Positions 12,201 through 25,800 are shown, numbered from the stretch's first letter. The stretch: 64,000 nt of DNA from Fratercula arctica (GCA_947846985.1 CANTUZ010000008.1:41124817-41188816), one strand, 5' to 3'. Translations and numbers: made by a program. Notes: generated by a model from the letters alone, not told the origin.

Positions 12201-15062
12201 GGACTCTCACCCTCGTTGAAATGGTAAGCACGCAAGTGTAAGCAAGCAGAAGGATAAAAGGGGAGATATACCACTGGATCCATTAGTTAGGTATGAGAAG
12301 AAAATGGTACACCAGTGCAGACTAAGACAGGACACCGGATTCTCAGAGAAATAAAAATCAGTCCATATTTTTAGTCAGGAACAGAGAAGAAGATACCAAA
12401 GAGCATTCTCTGCTTCCCACTTGGAAAAGCACTAAAAGGAAACCTAAAACCTTTGGTTTTGGCTGCTGTTTCTCTGGACCTGAAGGGCAGAAGCTGAGCA
12501 TTCAACAGGCAGTTGAAAGAAGTTGTCAGACTGGAACCCACACTGACAGGTAACTTTCAGGAACAGGGATGCAGAGTGGAAAAAGAGATATGAAAAGACA
12601 TATACTTGTAATGGCAGCAGAACACCGGCAGGTAATGTGTAAGCTAGCAGGCGAGTGTACCACAGTCAACAAGTGTTACAGCTCCCTTTACAGAACCATC
12701 ATCCCTCCTTTCCCTTTTCTTTATAGTCCAAGAAAAGGTGGAAAAAGCAGCAGAACTGGGAAGCCATCTGCAGGGATTAAGTCCAGTCACCTCTGGATTC
12801 AAAACCACAGCTCTCCTGCTGTGTGGAAGCACACGTCCTGTTCAGCTTTTGATGGGGTCACAAATCTAGAGGGCAACAGGCAACAAGAGGCCACAGACTC
12901 ACAGTTGGCTGTATAGGCAAGTTGTCTACAGGTTTTTATATTAACCACACCAAGGGCTGCTACAAAGCAAGCAAGCTAGAGCAAGATTTCAGATGCCTCC
13001 ATTCAATCTTAAAGCATGAGAGCTCTGAAGAATGAGCACATCCTATCCTTTGCACTCTTCCATGGGAAGGATGCAGCATGGAGTTACATCATCCCAAAGA
13101 TAAAAGAGTTGTGTTATTATGTGGTCCTTCTGAAATGGGAATGTAGAGACCGTCCTTTTGACACTGTACGTCAAGACAACGTCAGCTCATTTTCAAGTGT
13201 TTACACAGCTATCCCTGTGTTGCTTAGTAGTTTCATGAGGACGCTGTCAAACTAGCTGTAAAACAGCAGAAGCTCCCAGTATTTTTGGATCAGTGAGCCA
13301 TGGTTTCAAGCTGTGTCTCAAGAACTTCTGTGTACCTTTACCATTGAGCTTTAAATAGAAAATGCCAGAAAGCTGATATAGTTCCATGGAGGTGAAACTA
13401 AACTTTTGCCTTCAACCAGATATTGTCATTTTTCCCCCCTTAAGATCTCTGGGGCCAACCTTTTCCCAGTTTTCCTAACAGCAACAGTCTGGATTCATAG
13501 GTGATAGTTCCCATTGATCCCTGAAACAGATTACAGAACTCAGGATATGTAGGATCTTATGCACATATCTAAGTTAGAAGACCGTTAACTTACAAGCAGC
13601 AGCTGAGTCAAACAACTTTAGGCAGCTACTAGGTAGGGACAAAGTGTGCATTAATACTAACACACAGTCTGTTAATCAGGACATCCCAAATGATATGTTG
13701 CCTTGATGATTGATTAAAAGGGACTCGAGACCTCTTTTTAATCTATCCATTCACAGACCTGCAGAAACATTGTGTCCCCACTTCCATAAGAGACATATCT
13801 TGAAAGTGTTGCACGTCAGGATATCTTGATAGGCAAGAGGGAATATTTTTGGGCAGGAATCATAATTCTTTCCTGACTGCTAACATCTGTTTGCTAAAGC
13901 CTACAGAACTTCCCTGGAGTTTTGAGGTTTAAAAACATTGCTTGAAGATGACATACTAAATATTACGAAAATGTGCCTTACGATCCACACCCAAAACCCC
14001 CCAAAGAACATTTCATATTTTCAGACTTTGGTCAACAAAACTTTGTGGGACTGTTTTTAGTTCCTTTAATGGTGGGTGTTCAATTAAAAATGAGCCCATG
14101 TACCAGAACTGAGAGGGAACTAGACAGCCATAAACCCACAAGGCCAACTTTGAACTAGACTACGATGGGAAAACAGCAGTTATATCCAACAATGTCATCT
14201 TATTGGGAACTGGGCTTATTTGGAAACACACTCATTGAGCCACCATGTCCAGGTAAACAGACGGTAGATGGATATTTCCCATCTCACACACCCTCGAAAG
14301 GTCTGTAATTGTGTGGTATAGTCCAGTAAACTGTCACCATTCAGAAGGGCGACTAATTCATCTTTCAGCAGAGCTGTGATTTCATAGCACATTGCTGACC
14401 TCCTGCAGCCATCACTCCTCTTCCTGGGGCGGTATTCGTTGACACTGTTCTCCCACAGTCTGCTTTTTCTGCACTAAATTTGCTAAGCTTTTTCTCATTC
14501 TTCCCTTTCCCCTGAAATCAATCCTGTCCGCATTTGTGATTTATGAAGCTTCTCCCCACCATCCCTCATTTGCTTTGTGTCACTGAATGACTTGCTCAGA
14601 TAGACCAGCCATTTTTAAGTTCTGAGTAGAAACACACACGTGTACAAACCCAGGAATGGGCAAAGTCTGGTGAAGAAAGAGGCCTTCACCAGTGCAAGTA
14701 GCCGGAGAAAGGTACTCCTTTCTGCTGATAAAACAGAACACAAAAGAGCTAGGCATACAGGTCTAATTAAATATAGGTGACTTTTTTTTTAAAAAAAGAT
14801 ACAAAAGGATACAGATTTTTCCTTAAAGTACATGGGAGTAAAATGCCCAAGCATCTTTAAAGATCTACCCCTCATTGCCTTCTGAAAAAAATCAAGCCCA
14901 AAATATTAGCTCCTCAAAAGAAAGAGGGTAGAAATCCAAATGGCCGCTCAGGGAATATGATGTCTCCTAGATTAGTTCTGCAACACTGCAGCCAACGTTT
15001 CAACTCCAGCCTATTCAATCGGAAAGTTTTTACCTGTCTTGGAGGACTTGCATACCATGGAT
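9201..15062. other. non-coding single-copy DNA
   Basis: No gene is supported. Open frames are at most about 127 codons (minus strand, 10049-10432) and look random in composition. One probable fossil repeat (10912-10950) is listed separately. The 11930-12200 stretch is AT-rich and complex, without simple-repeat structure. It could be regulatory sequence but shows nothing diagnostic. A short T run flows into an A run at 14782-14799. Confidence 0.65.
10912..10950. mobile_element. probable short fossil MITE-like repeat
   Basis: About 39 bases containing cattgacatcagcgagagtt followed by ggatcaagcc. This closely resembles the end of a common amniote repeat that reads attgacttcaatgggagttggatcaggcc in other genomes. 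Only this tip is recognisable, and the identification rests on memory of the motif, not on a search. Chance similarity cannot be excluded at this length. Confidence 0.35.
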
Positions 15063-15695
15063 TAGAGTGCAGGGCCATCCAAGCCCAGTAACCTCCCTCC
15101 AACTGCTGCAGTCAACTCTAAGGAAGCATGTGAGGACAGGCATTTAGCAACGCCTCCCATTATTCTCTCAGTTTTTGGCAATGTGCCACTCAGAATTCTT
15201 GAGCCAGAGTCCACGTGCTTAAACAGACCTTTGTGTTTAATAATCCCCAAGAAATCTTCTTTTCGCAAATTTCTCTAAAGCCTTTTTTGGATTTCAGTAG
15301 TTGCTTGGCAACTTCTGGCAATGACTTCCACACCTGAATCATCTGTTGTGTGACAAAGTACCTCCTCTCATTCATTTTGAAGACTTCAGCTAGTAATTTA
15401 GTTTGATGCCTCTGATTTTTAAACCATGAGTGAATGTGCCTTCCTCGCTGACCTTCTCACTGCAGGTCATGAAGTTAAAGACAGTTCCTTCTTGTTCAGC
15501 TCTTTCACACTGAAACAAATAACACTTTCAGTCACCTCTTGTACAAAAGCTATTCCACACCCTTCAGCTATTTTTGTCCTTCTCCGTATACTTTATGCTT
15601 TTATTTCTGAGCATCAAATACCATACGCAGTTCTTAAGGGTAGGATGTGCTCAGGATCTGCACATCACTACAAGTTTGTTTTATTCACTTTTTCT
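15063..15695 (-). mobile_element. ancient CR1 LINE 3' end
   Basis: Read on the minus strand, this is a heavily diverged 3' part of a CR1-clade non-LTR retrotransposon. Conserved landmarks in plus-strand order are the ccatccaagcccagtaacct tail segment near 15075, gcctcccattattct near 15153, the block around ttgtgtgacaaagtacctcc (about 15346-15365), and the region from about 15500 to 15690 that corresponds to the end of the ORF2 reverse-transcriptase protein. The last part contains many indels and no usable frame. The 3' end lies at the left. Divergence and the sequence type point to an old amniote subfamily, older than the avian copy at 19.6 kb. The boundaries are approximate. Confidence 0.75.
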
Positions 15696-16065
15696 GTCCT
15701 GGTTAATTCCTAACACCATTTGATCTTTTTCTTACCCCAGATGAATTGATATTTTCATACAATCACCTATTACAGCCTTGACCAAAGAGGGTGGGTTTCG
15801 AAACATTCCTGCTCACTAAAAGTTAGACATGCATATGCATGATGAAATGCTGGCCTGGGCAATATGGTGCTCTGAAGTGAGTCCCTCTTCAAGCTCAGGA
15901 ACCAGCAGAGCATCTTAACACTGCTCTGTGGGGCAAACCTAACTTGTCACCTCAAGACTTGGATGTGAACATAGTTCTTGCAATCTGACACCGTCCACCA
16001 GCAAAGGACAGAACAGGACTTCATCCTTTAAGCAGGCAATGGGCAAACATCAGCTTGGCCATAAT

Positions 16066-16122
16066 GTGTGTTTATATATGTATAAATATATATATGTTTT
16101 TATAGATATACGTATAGAGAGA
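16066..16122. repeat. imperfect TA/TG-rich simple repeat
   Basis: A run made almost entirely of alternating T and A with scattered G, including atatatatatg and tatacgtatagaga. It is an interrupted microsatellite of the common avian TA/TG type. Interruptions suggest it is old and fairly stable. Confidence 0.75.
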
Positions 16123-18534
16123 TTTTTAATAAAGTCAGTTTGAACTTTATTTTTAGGCCAGCAGAAAGCCACAGATGAGGAGGCCTGCTCTTTGGCAGTG
16201 ATCCAGCTGTGCAGATTTTCAGCATCTGGAATGCTAATGAGTCTAGCCTATTAAAATGAGCTCCTTACCACTTTGCTTGTGCCAGCTCCCTGAAACAGCA
16301 GCCAAAGAGCACTTAGCGTAACACTCTTCATAAAAGAAGAAAGGACAGGGCAAATACCTGTTAAAGCTTCTCTCCAAGGTCGCTTTCAGGATCTGACTAG
16401 CTTTCAGGATCAGATGCGCCTGGAGCTACAGTATCTAAAACTGGCAGGAGGGAGTTACTTAAATTTGCAGCTAGTGAAGAGAGATCAGAACCAGACCATT
16501 AGTGAAGTCAGCTCACAGCCTGGTACTCTAGCACTCTGCTGGGTTTCTCTCATAATGATGTCTCAGTGGTCTTCATACTAGACCTAAGTAGTACAGACTA
16601 CCTAGAAAGAGGATCCAGTTAAGTACCAGATGGAAATTCTTGTTTAGCTCTCAACTCTGCCATAAGGCACGACCTTTCAGCACTGATCTCTGCAGGTATT
16701 TTGCACCCCTTTTCTCTTCCAGTTAAGGAGTTGGAGACTCTACAAGCCTGGATCTTAGATTTGCCTGGGGTTTCCCTTCAAGTAAAAGGGCTTAATTTCT
16801 CCCGTTCTCAACTTCACCTTTTTAAAACAACAGCATTTGAAGTGGGAAGTGTCCCTAACTCAGACTTCAATATTGGCTGGGTTGCAAAAGGTAAATCACT
16901 GTCTAATACGTTGAGAAGTTAATCAATACAGCAATAGGCAGCACTAAGCACTAAGTTAATACCATTATTTATATTGATTATCTCTGCTAATTTATGAGTA
17001 AATAGCAATGACCATTCTCTTACTCCTTTTTTGAAAGCTCTGAAATTCACCCTATTAAGTGCAACATTAGGAGATATGTTTCTTATTGCCATATTGTTTT
17101 TCATAAAAATATTCATTTGGTAAATGCCGTCATAAGCCATCATGCTTCTTTATTCACCTGTAAAGTCTGAGCACAAAGCCTGAGTATTTTTAGTCTGTTT
17201 GGACTCTTACCTTTTACCCAGAAGTTTAAGAGATATTACACGAGGCTAAAAATTGAGAATAAAAGCTGAACAGTTTGTCAACAGTTTGACCAGTTCTGGG
17301 ATATGACATTTCAAGGAAAAATTCTTATCATTTTGACCAGATTAATTCAAGGGCAAGGGAAAACGAAAAACCCATAAAAGTGAACTCCTTTTCTCCAACA
17401 AAATTCAAAGTTTTGGCAATATCAAATCAATCTATTTCTCATGTTCTTTTCCCTTGAATCTATTGTAGTCTATCAAACACTGGTTCAAATCAGGGTCTTC
17501 AGCTCTGATATATAAGTGTATCACATGTATAAGTGATTGGACTGACAACAAATGGCCCTCTTTAAAAATTGCTCAGCACACAGCCAGCTCTGTGGTTCCT
17601 CATCCCTTCTTCTCCCCATCAATAATGGGAAATCACTTTGCAACCAGAGCAACAGACGGAAGGGGAAAAATAAATTCTTTGCCTGGGCATGCAGCGAGTA
17701 AGTGGACAGCTTCACCATCATCACTCACTCTAAAGCCTGCAGCCCAGGTTACATGGGTCACCTTCTGCCTCTATGGTTTTAAACAAGCTATTCTATCTCC
17801 AAGATATAAAATCTTACAGGTACAAATTAATCTACTTTCCTTTCTCCATACATCTGATACCTTTGACAACCTTGCTTTTGTTCGGGTTTATGTCAAGTCC
17901 TCATATGATGCAATATTTCTTGTTTATAGGCAAATGGACCAAGATTTTCCCAAATATGCCAGCCTAGAATATGCCAAGTGCATTCACTGTAATCAAACTC
18001 TGAAAAGGAGGCAGGAATAGGTTCCCTCTTTTTTATACCCTCACGGGGAAGAACATGTTTCTTCCACTAAGCTACAGCAAAAGATAAGGCCATTTTACTG
18101 ATACTTTCCCAAAATCCCTTCCCAATCATATTGACAGTAATTCACGAAACCTCACCCCAGAACCAAGACAGCCATCAAACATGATAAGTATTAACTTTTA
18201 AATTGAAATCTAAAAACAAGGTCTGTCTAGACAGGAAAGGATGAGTAATCAAGGTCACCAATCAATCCAGCTGCACAGGTTTGTAAGGATATTTGTTTTA
18301 GCCAGCATTTCACTTCTTATTGGCAAGTTCTACCTTATGCTGATACTCCTATTATGCTTCGACTTAATTTTCTAACCCCAGCCTTATGAGGCCTCTAATG
18401 AGAGGGATCTCTTTGCTTCCAACTGGCAATGCCTCCCAGCTTTGTACAGCTCCTGTTTCTCCTGGACTAGAGAACAGAGAAAACTTTTTTACACAGTTAA
18501 ACTCTCATCTGGTGAGTTACCTGAACATATGCCC

Positions 18535-18614
18535 AACACGTAAGTAATCTCAGTGAAGTCAATAGGGTAGTCACATGAATAAACCTAAGTATGTATTTAA
18601 ATACTTTAACTGCA
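18535..18614. mobile_element. probable fossil MITE-like repeat (amniote type)
   Basis: The blocks cacgtaagtaatct, gtgaagtcaatagggtagtc, acatgaataaac and taagtatg occur in the order expected for the half of a palindromic amniote DNA transposon whose core reads gaagtcaatgggactactca. It appears to be the same family as the fragment at 1040-1110, where the other half is seen. This is the best preserved of the MITE-like pieces in the window. The family name is uncertain, and the assignment is by motif memory. Confidence 0.5.
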
Positions 18615-19613
18615 AGTCTACGATATAACTATGAAGGACACTTTAAAATAAACAGTGAACTTTAACTGCCATCTACAAGTGAAAAGATCAGCGGCAGGGA
18701 ACTGTGGTGGTAGGAGAAGTTACTAGTGAAGTTCAGAAGATTAGTAAATTGATGAGGCTGGTCTAAAGTGGCAAATTCAGTTGTTTTGAATAAATGGTGA
18801 TCAAAGGTCCCAGCCTGCTGACAGAATGGCAAAGTCTTGTCAGCTGACACTAGCTCATTATCAAGGTCTTCCCAATTTAAAAAAATCCATTGACTTTTGT
18901 TGAACACTAGTTAGTATCTTCACCATATTATAACGTAAAAGCCATACTCTAAATAGACAAGGCAAAAAAGTTACTTTTGTCAGAGGTAGCCACATTATAT
19001 CAGGATTGTTCAACACAGCTGTGCTCTTCCTTCCCCACTAGTTCAAATTCTTTAAGGCATTCAGTGTCTTACTACAATCATTAAAATATAACAGAGAAAC
19101 AGACTGCGCAAATGCAGGGATTCAAGTGAATATAAAAGATGCAGATGCAATGGTCCTTACTTTGTAATGAAAACAAGAACTTCAGATAGTTACCAAATGC
19201 TTCAGACTATGTTTACTGCTGCAGTCAGGAACACTCTTCAGTGGGAATCCCATGGGAACAGATTCTGCACATAAGACTCCACATCTGAGATCAGCCAGTT
19301 CACCCAGCATCATTAACTACTCTTCTTTTTGGACATGGTGTGGTCTGATTTTTCAAATCTCAGCAAAAAGTAATAATCCCTAGAGAAGAGGGGAACGTCA
19401 GCCTTCAAAATGCTTAAACAAACTCAGGATATTCTCACAGTCATGAGATTTTGATCCTTCCTTTGCTTTCTAATATAACAGAACATTGGTCAGCAAAGGT
19501 TTTCAGTGGCTGTTCAAGCCTTTAGATACCGGCTTCAGGAATTTTAAGAGAGTTTAGCAGTAACTGCTGCTCTCAAGGAATACAATGCCTAAGAGGTTTC
19601 AATATGCACTTTT

Positions 19614-19822
19614 TCATAGTATCATAGAGTGATTTGGGTCAGAAGGGACCTTAAAGATCATATAGTTCAATCCCCCTGCCCTGGGCAGGGACACCTCCCA
19701 CCAGACCAGGTTGCTCCAAGCCCTGTCCAACCTGGCCTTGAACCCCTCCAGGGATGGAGCAGCCACATCTCTCCAGGGATGGAGCCCCGGATATGGTTGG
19801 CTTTTTGGGCTGCGAGCTATTT
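19614..19822 (-). mobile_element. avian CR1 LINE, 5'-truncated, internally deleted
   Basis: Read on the minus strand, this is a CR1 3' end. The left edge carries the remnant of the terminal 8-bp repeat (catagtatcatagagt), followed by gaagggaccttaaagatcat and the gggcagggacacctccca 3' untranslated block. After about 19785 the sequence jumps to ccggatatggttggc and gggctgcgagc. These bases belong several hundred bases further inside ORF2 and match 37385-37413 of the larger CR1 copy. The intervening 3' part of ORF2 is missing. A 15-bp exact duplication (19746-19760 and 19771-19785) lies at the join. The copy cannot encode a protein. Beyond about 19822 the similarity ends. Confidence 0.92.
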
Positions 19823-22800
19823 CATCTTCAGCTGCTTATGGATTCACCCATCTCTATCATCCCCATTCACAACCCTGAATTTCAGAGGTGACCCCATTTG
19901 TGGCCATTTTTGTTGATTCCCTCCAAATACAGACAGAAGACATTGGTCTGAAAGAAGTAGGTCATGTTTCCAAGACTGCTAAAAGTCTCCACATCAGAAG
20001 ACTCAGCTTCCAAGAGCTTTGATTCCCAGAAAGGAACAGTCTCAGAGTAGACAGACCCTTGGTAGAATTGCTCAAAATTTAAAATTATCATGATTTTTTC
20101 TATATAAGTATGTGCATATATGAATATTCTAGAAGACTTACAGAGTTTTTCTTGTATTATTTGTGGAATCAGAGTATTCAGTATCTTCAGATATTGGACA
20201 ACAGCCCAATTCCCCAAAGTTTCACTACAACAGACCCTTTGTCTGAGAACTCATTAGAAGTTTATTATTAATTGCTCAGTGCTCTTATTCAGAGGTGACA
20301 GTCATTCAGCTGAGGTGTAGGCACAACTCCCAACGGCAGAGGTAACTGCTTACAGCTCCCTCCCCTCTCTCACCTCCAAACTGTCCAAAGTGAAGGAAGA
20401 ACAGCCCACAATCAAATTCACATTTGCCCACATATCTGGTGGGTGGGCTTCAGCACGCTACGTGATTTTTTTTGCTTACCTGTGCTAATGGTGAAAACCT
20501 ACACACTTGTGCAGAAAGCAACCAGCCAATAACCCATATTCTCCTTTTAGTTCATTTGGATAAGTTCAACTTGTTAGAAAAGCACTTTTGGCTCTCATGA
20601 TAAGCAGAGGAAATGGAAAAGCCCAGCTCTGCCTTTATCTGAGACTTGCTTGTCTCGATCTGTGGTAGGTTTGAAACCAGTGAGTTGTTTTGGATAGCAG
20701 AGTGGTTGGCTTTTTCAGCTACGGCAGGTTTAGACTCAACTTGAGTGGGATTCAAGACGAGAAGAGCTAGTAGAAATGAATGGTCAGATAAAAAGCTTTC
20801 TCTGGAGAGTTTTCAATACCGCCACCTATGCAGACTAAACTCTGGCACAAAATCTGGAAAAATTGTTGGCTCGGACTTGTCACATGTTTCCTTAGTACTG
20901 TGGGAAGCCTATAACTATAGCAAGTACTATTATCATCTCTGCTTTAAGTATAGCATCTAGCCCAGTTAAGTTTTGTCGACACTGATAAATGACAGCTGAA
21001 AATGTATGTTCATACACCAACTTTGGCAAGGACATCTATGTTAGATGTAAAGGATCCTATGTGACACCATACACATGCTAATGAGCAATACTAGCACCAA
21101 CACTCAGCTGGCATCCCTAACACAGTCATCAGCTCCCAAAGCTAACAAAGTTATGACATACATTAGCCTATAGACCTCACTTCTGATGCCTTCCCAGAGA
21201 AATTAAGTTATTTTGCCCATTGAGCCTGATGCTGCAATTGTAGCATTTTCTTAAGAACCGTTGCTACATCTAATACTGTTGCTGCTCATTTCCCCCCCAT
21301 ATATATACCCTGTGACACCTCCTTCCGGGAGATCCTCTTCAAAAAACAATTGGCGATACGGGAAGCAGCTTATTCCTTACCCAGTCAGAGCAGGGGGCTT
21401 ACTTGATAAACATCATACCAACTAGTCTCTGGTATGATCTTTTTTGGCAGTTCCAGTGGTTTCTCAAGCAGAGGCTGCTTCATGCAATGTAACCATGTAA
21501 CGCTGAAATTAAGGGATGACTGATACCCTCCCTACCATAAGAAACAGATAGATGTTGTCCCCTCAGCTGCTTTGGGCATCTTATCCATAGTCTCCTGTGA
21601 GCATGAGCTTTGTTACTTTAAGATAAAAGCTATAGTAATCCAAAAGGGAAATTTTCAAGGTAACTTAAAAGAACATTGGGAATGGGACATGTGTCTTTTC
21701 TGGGTTGTGTTGAGCACACCAAGCTTTTGAGCGCACAAAGGGCGCTGAAGTGTTCAAACGCAGCACTAGAGAGCAATACTGCTGCGCTGCCACTGCTAGA
21801 GCACCACTGTGGCCTGAAGATGAGCTGGGGAGAGAAGAATACGAAGCCATCTCCCCCTTAACACTCTGAATATAAGCACGATAAATATTATTTTATTAAG
21901 AGACTAGCCTGGGAACTATGGGAAATGAAAAATGCCTAGAACAGAGGCACAATTTCCATCCCTTAAACCACACATTTCAAAATACATGTTTAAAATAGGC
22001 AGTTCCTACCCACGCAAACCTAGCTCCAGAGTTAGATGAGTTTGAGACACAGGGGAAGTTGGAGGTTTTCAGTTCAGTCCACTACAACTTTAGGGTATGT
22101 ATCTAACTGGATTTTGAGGTTATTGAGAAAGCAAGATATTATTTATACAAACAGGTTTGGTTCAAACACTCCCTCCTCAAGTTTAAATGCGAAGAACTGA
22201 ATGCCAGCTTAGACTAACAACTCTTTACACAGCAGTGGTAGCAGAAAAGGAATCTGTTCAATAATCTTTCCCAGAATCATGTAGAAAGGCTTAATATATC
22301 ATTAAACCTCATAAGGTACCTGTTTTCAATGTGTGCATGACAGTAATATATTGATAAATTGAGACTTTTACCCAGTATTTCAATTTTCCCTGAAAATACA
22401 CCATGAAAGGGATTATGCGTTATGAAATGTTCCCATCACTTTTTCAAAAGCGCAGTCATAGCCAACATTTTTATCCATATTACGTTTGAATACACAGAGC
22501 AACGCTCACTAGTAGATTCTGGTGACTTTGTGCTGCTCTGGCACTGCACGACCATTAATAACACCTACACGTTAATGGAGAAGAGCAAACAGCCAAAATA
22601 TACTAGTAAACTCCTTGCAAAGATTGTATTAAAAATACCATACCTTGCTGAATAATGAAAAAATAGTCATGATTAATAGAAAAAGCAATCAAGAATGAAT
22701 GCTTAGACAGGCAACTGAATCAACTACAGAACTGTTCTCGTTCTAGAGAAATCAATAATTATTTACCCACAATAGAAAAAAAACTTTTGGCTGCTCACAA

Positions 22801-25800
22801 CCAATATCTTCCAGCAGCCCAAGTGCATTACAGCAAATGCAGAACATGAGTGGAAATAACATCTGTAACACCTACAGCAAAAGAAACCAAGACCACTCCC
22901 ATTTGCTGGCTCCTGCTTCACTCTCCAGTATGAGCTGGTTATTCATCTCATATGTTGCTGGTCATCAGGATTCACAGATATTTTACACCTCCTTAATTTC
23001 TAAAAAAAAATCAATGAGATGTGAAATGGGTCAAGGATTTATCAACTGCTTATATGGTAACCTTTCATCAGCCTCTCAACTTCACAGCTATTGCTAGATA
23101 TAATATATATGTATGTACGTTTGGCTTGCAGCAAAATACATCAGGTCCAGTAAAAGGCACATTTTGAAATAATTTTTGCCAAATCAGCCATTACATAGAT
23201 TTCCACCCAAGATGTAATTCCCATACTACTGTTCAGTTTGAATAGGATCTCAGCGAGGAGACAATCCTGTTGATTATAGACGGTGACCTTTATACTTCAC
23301 TGCCTGAGGCTTTTAGAAAGAATGCTCAGCTAGATGCTAGAGGAGCACCACCACACCACCTGCCCTCTCTTGGTAGAGACACCAGGGGATACAACAGAGG
23401 CTTCTTTGAAACTCCTTAAATTCCATTAAAGTTGTTGTCTGACAAAAAGACCAGTCTCAACACTGACGGACAAGACCAACTCCAGCCCTATGCGCTTCCA
23501 GAGGGACAGGGTATTGAAAACTCCCAATACCCCTCGACATCTTCTGCAGGTTTCACTTATTTTTCAAGACCCCATTCCCCATCTGAGCACACCCAGGTCC
23601 ATGGTGCACAGGAAAGGACAAGGTCCAAGATACTGTCTGTATCCTAAGCCAGTTGGTCAGACAGGGAGCGGTGGCACAGGTTCCCCCCTTGGGAATCCAC
23701 ACAAAGGCAGCCACATCGCTGTCTGCAGCAGAGGGAGGAAATGACTGGAGGCTCCAGACTGAGACATGGGGCATTTCTGCCTGGTCTGCAGCGGCAGCGC
23801 TTTCACAGGAGTCAATTATTTAGCCTGTGTATTTAAAGACTCAGTAAATAACTACTCAGGGGATGGTTTTTTTCAAACATACTAATGATATTTTCATCAA
23901 AAGACCCTTTTTACAGAAGTAGACGAAGGAGAAAAAAATATTTATTCAGAGTGTGTTTCATGGAAGCTCCATTGGCCGGTGCTTTATGGTAAATGATTAC
24001 GGTGTTCTGGGGACAAACAGACCTGGCGGGACAGACTTATTCCTGTTCTTGAACTAGCACAGGTGCAAGAGAAATAGCTTGTACCTTGTCTACTCAGACT
24101 CTGCTGAAGGAGAAGGGATTTTTCCCTCCAATCTGCTTTAGGGCACAGATCTACCAGACCATAACATTGTCCCTATCATCATGGCTCTTCCTTCTCTGTT
24201 TCTGACTGAAGCTTGCCAAAAAGATGTATCGGGAAACGGTGGGTTCCCGCCTACACCCTCCAGGCTTTCTAGGCTGCTCAGTCAGACATATATTCAGCTC
24301 CCCTTTTGGAAGAACAACTTGCAGAAGAACCTGCAGACACATCTGTCTCCGATATTTAGTTACATATTCTAGTCCCCCAAGAGAAGTACCTATTACCAAC
24401 ATAACCAAGAAAAGTTTCCAAAAAAGGAGGATAATAAGGTTGTTCTAAGCAGTAGGCCATAACATTTTTTTCTCATCTACAGAAAGGTTCACCCCTAGTT
24501 GCTATCTTTGGGCAGGAATTTTGGGTGGTCTCTCTTTTAGGAGCGCTTAGGAAATTTCCCTCTAGCTCTGCAGTCAGCTGCTCTAAAGTCTGTCTGCAAC
24601 AGCAGACAATGGGCAACAGCATGAAAGGATGGATCAACTCAGGCTCAGAAAACTGCTCATACCAGGATCTTTCTCACAGTTGCTCAGACAGCTTGGAATA
24701 TTATTATTTTTATTATTGACTCATATGATGGCATATTGTCAGTAAGGCTGTGGCCTTTTGTACAGAGCCACAAGTCCGTGTTGTGCCTCTGTCCAAAGCA
24801 GGGAGAGATGCCACAACTTTTCCACATCTAATAAGCAAGCAGAGACATGCTGCCAGTTGTGCAAAAAGGGACATTTGAACTGGCCGGTGACTCAGTCTGT
24901 TCTCAGGAAGATATGCAGTCAAACAGCCTGATGTTTGCAACAAGGTCTGAAGGCTCCAGAAATGGAAAGAATCCCTCCCTCTTCTCCAATGCAACATATT
25001 TTTGGTGAATCCCAACACCCAAATTTTGAGCTGTGCTTTAGGATTAGAGGCAAGACTCTTGCATTGCAATTCCCTATGAAGTAGAGGCTCCAAGGAAGTC
25101 AGATACCTATAGACGATTGTATGCACCGGAGCTCACGTGCTGCTTGTGACCCATTCATTTTGGAGTGGGGATGCATGTTTAACCTCCTGCAATTCCCTGT
25201 TACTCCAAGGACAGAAGTGCTCTCCCTCACTGTGACTCAGTTCAAGCGGGTCACCTTATTCAGTGACAAGCACCCCGTCCTGTAATAAGCCACAGAAGTC
25301 CCACCAAGGAGGAATACTGCCTCAAGGAAAGTGCAATAACATGGGCCTGGCTTCATGGTTTGGCTGATCACACATGGCTGAGTGCTCAGAGCTTGGTAAG
25401 CTATGTGACTTTACAATGAAGGACCACAAATGTTTATATTGTGCAGATATACCAGCACTTGTGGATTAAAATTGCAAGTATGGCAAGTCTTTTCTGCTTT
25501 GCAAGTGTCCCACAGCAGTAATACATCATGCAAGCTCCTCCCAGCTGACCTTTTTAGGCAGATTTAGATAAAAATGCCTCCAAATTGTCCATAACAAATG
25601 GATACTTTTCCAACAAGATTCATCAGTGTCCTGAAATCACTTATACCAGTAACAAATACCAGCCGCAAAAACCAGAAGCCAGTGGGCCTCATAGTTCACC
25701 CTACTCATTACATGACATGATCTTTATAATATGTTTATGAGTATATCATAGCTGCGCTGAAGTAAGTTACCGTGCAATGAGCACCTGCTTCTTTCTTCAG

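Larger units (their letters stand above)
15696..19613. other. non-coding DNA with simple repeat and one fossil repeat
   Basis: No supported gene lies here. The longest open frame is 17592-18020 (142 codons, plus strand) and has no recognisable domain. A TA-rich simple repeat (16066-16122) and a probable fossil transposon (18535-18614) are listed separately. Segments 16723-16890 (plus) and 17211-17245 (minus) are bounded by good splice-site matches and are discussed as findings. Confidence 0.6.

Noticed and set aside
17592..18020. 142-codon plus-strand open frame
   Set aside because: It resembles no known protein, shows no clear splice boundaries, and has background length.
24713..25126. 137-codon minus-strand open frame
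   Set aside because: No family resemblance, no domain, no supporting context.
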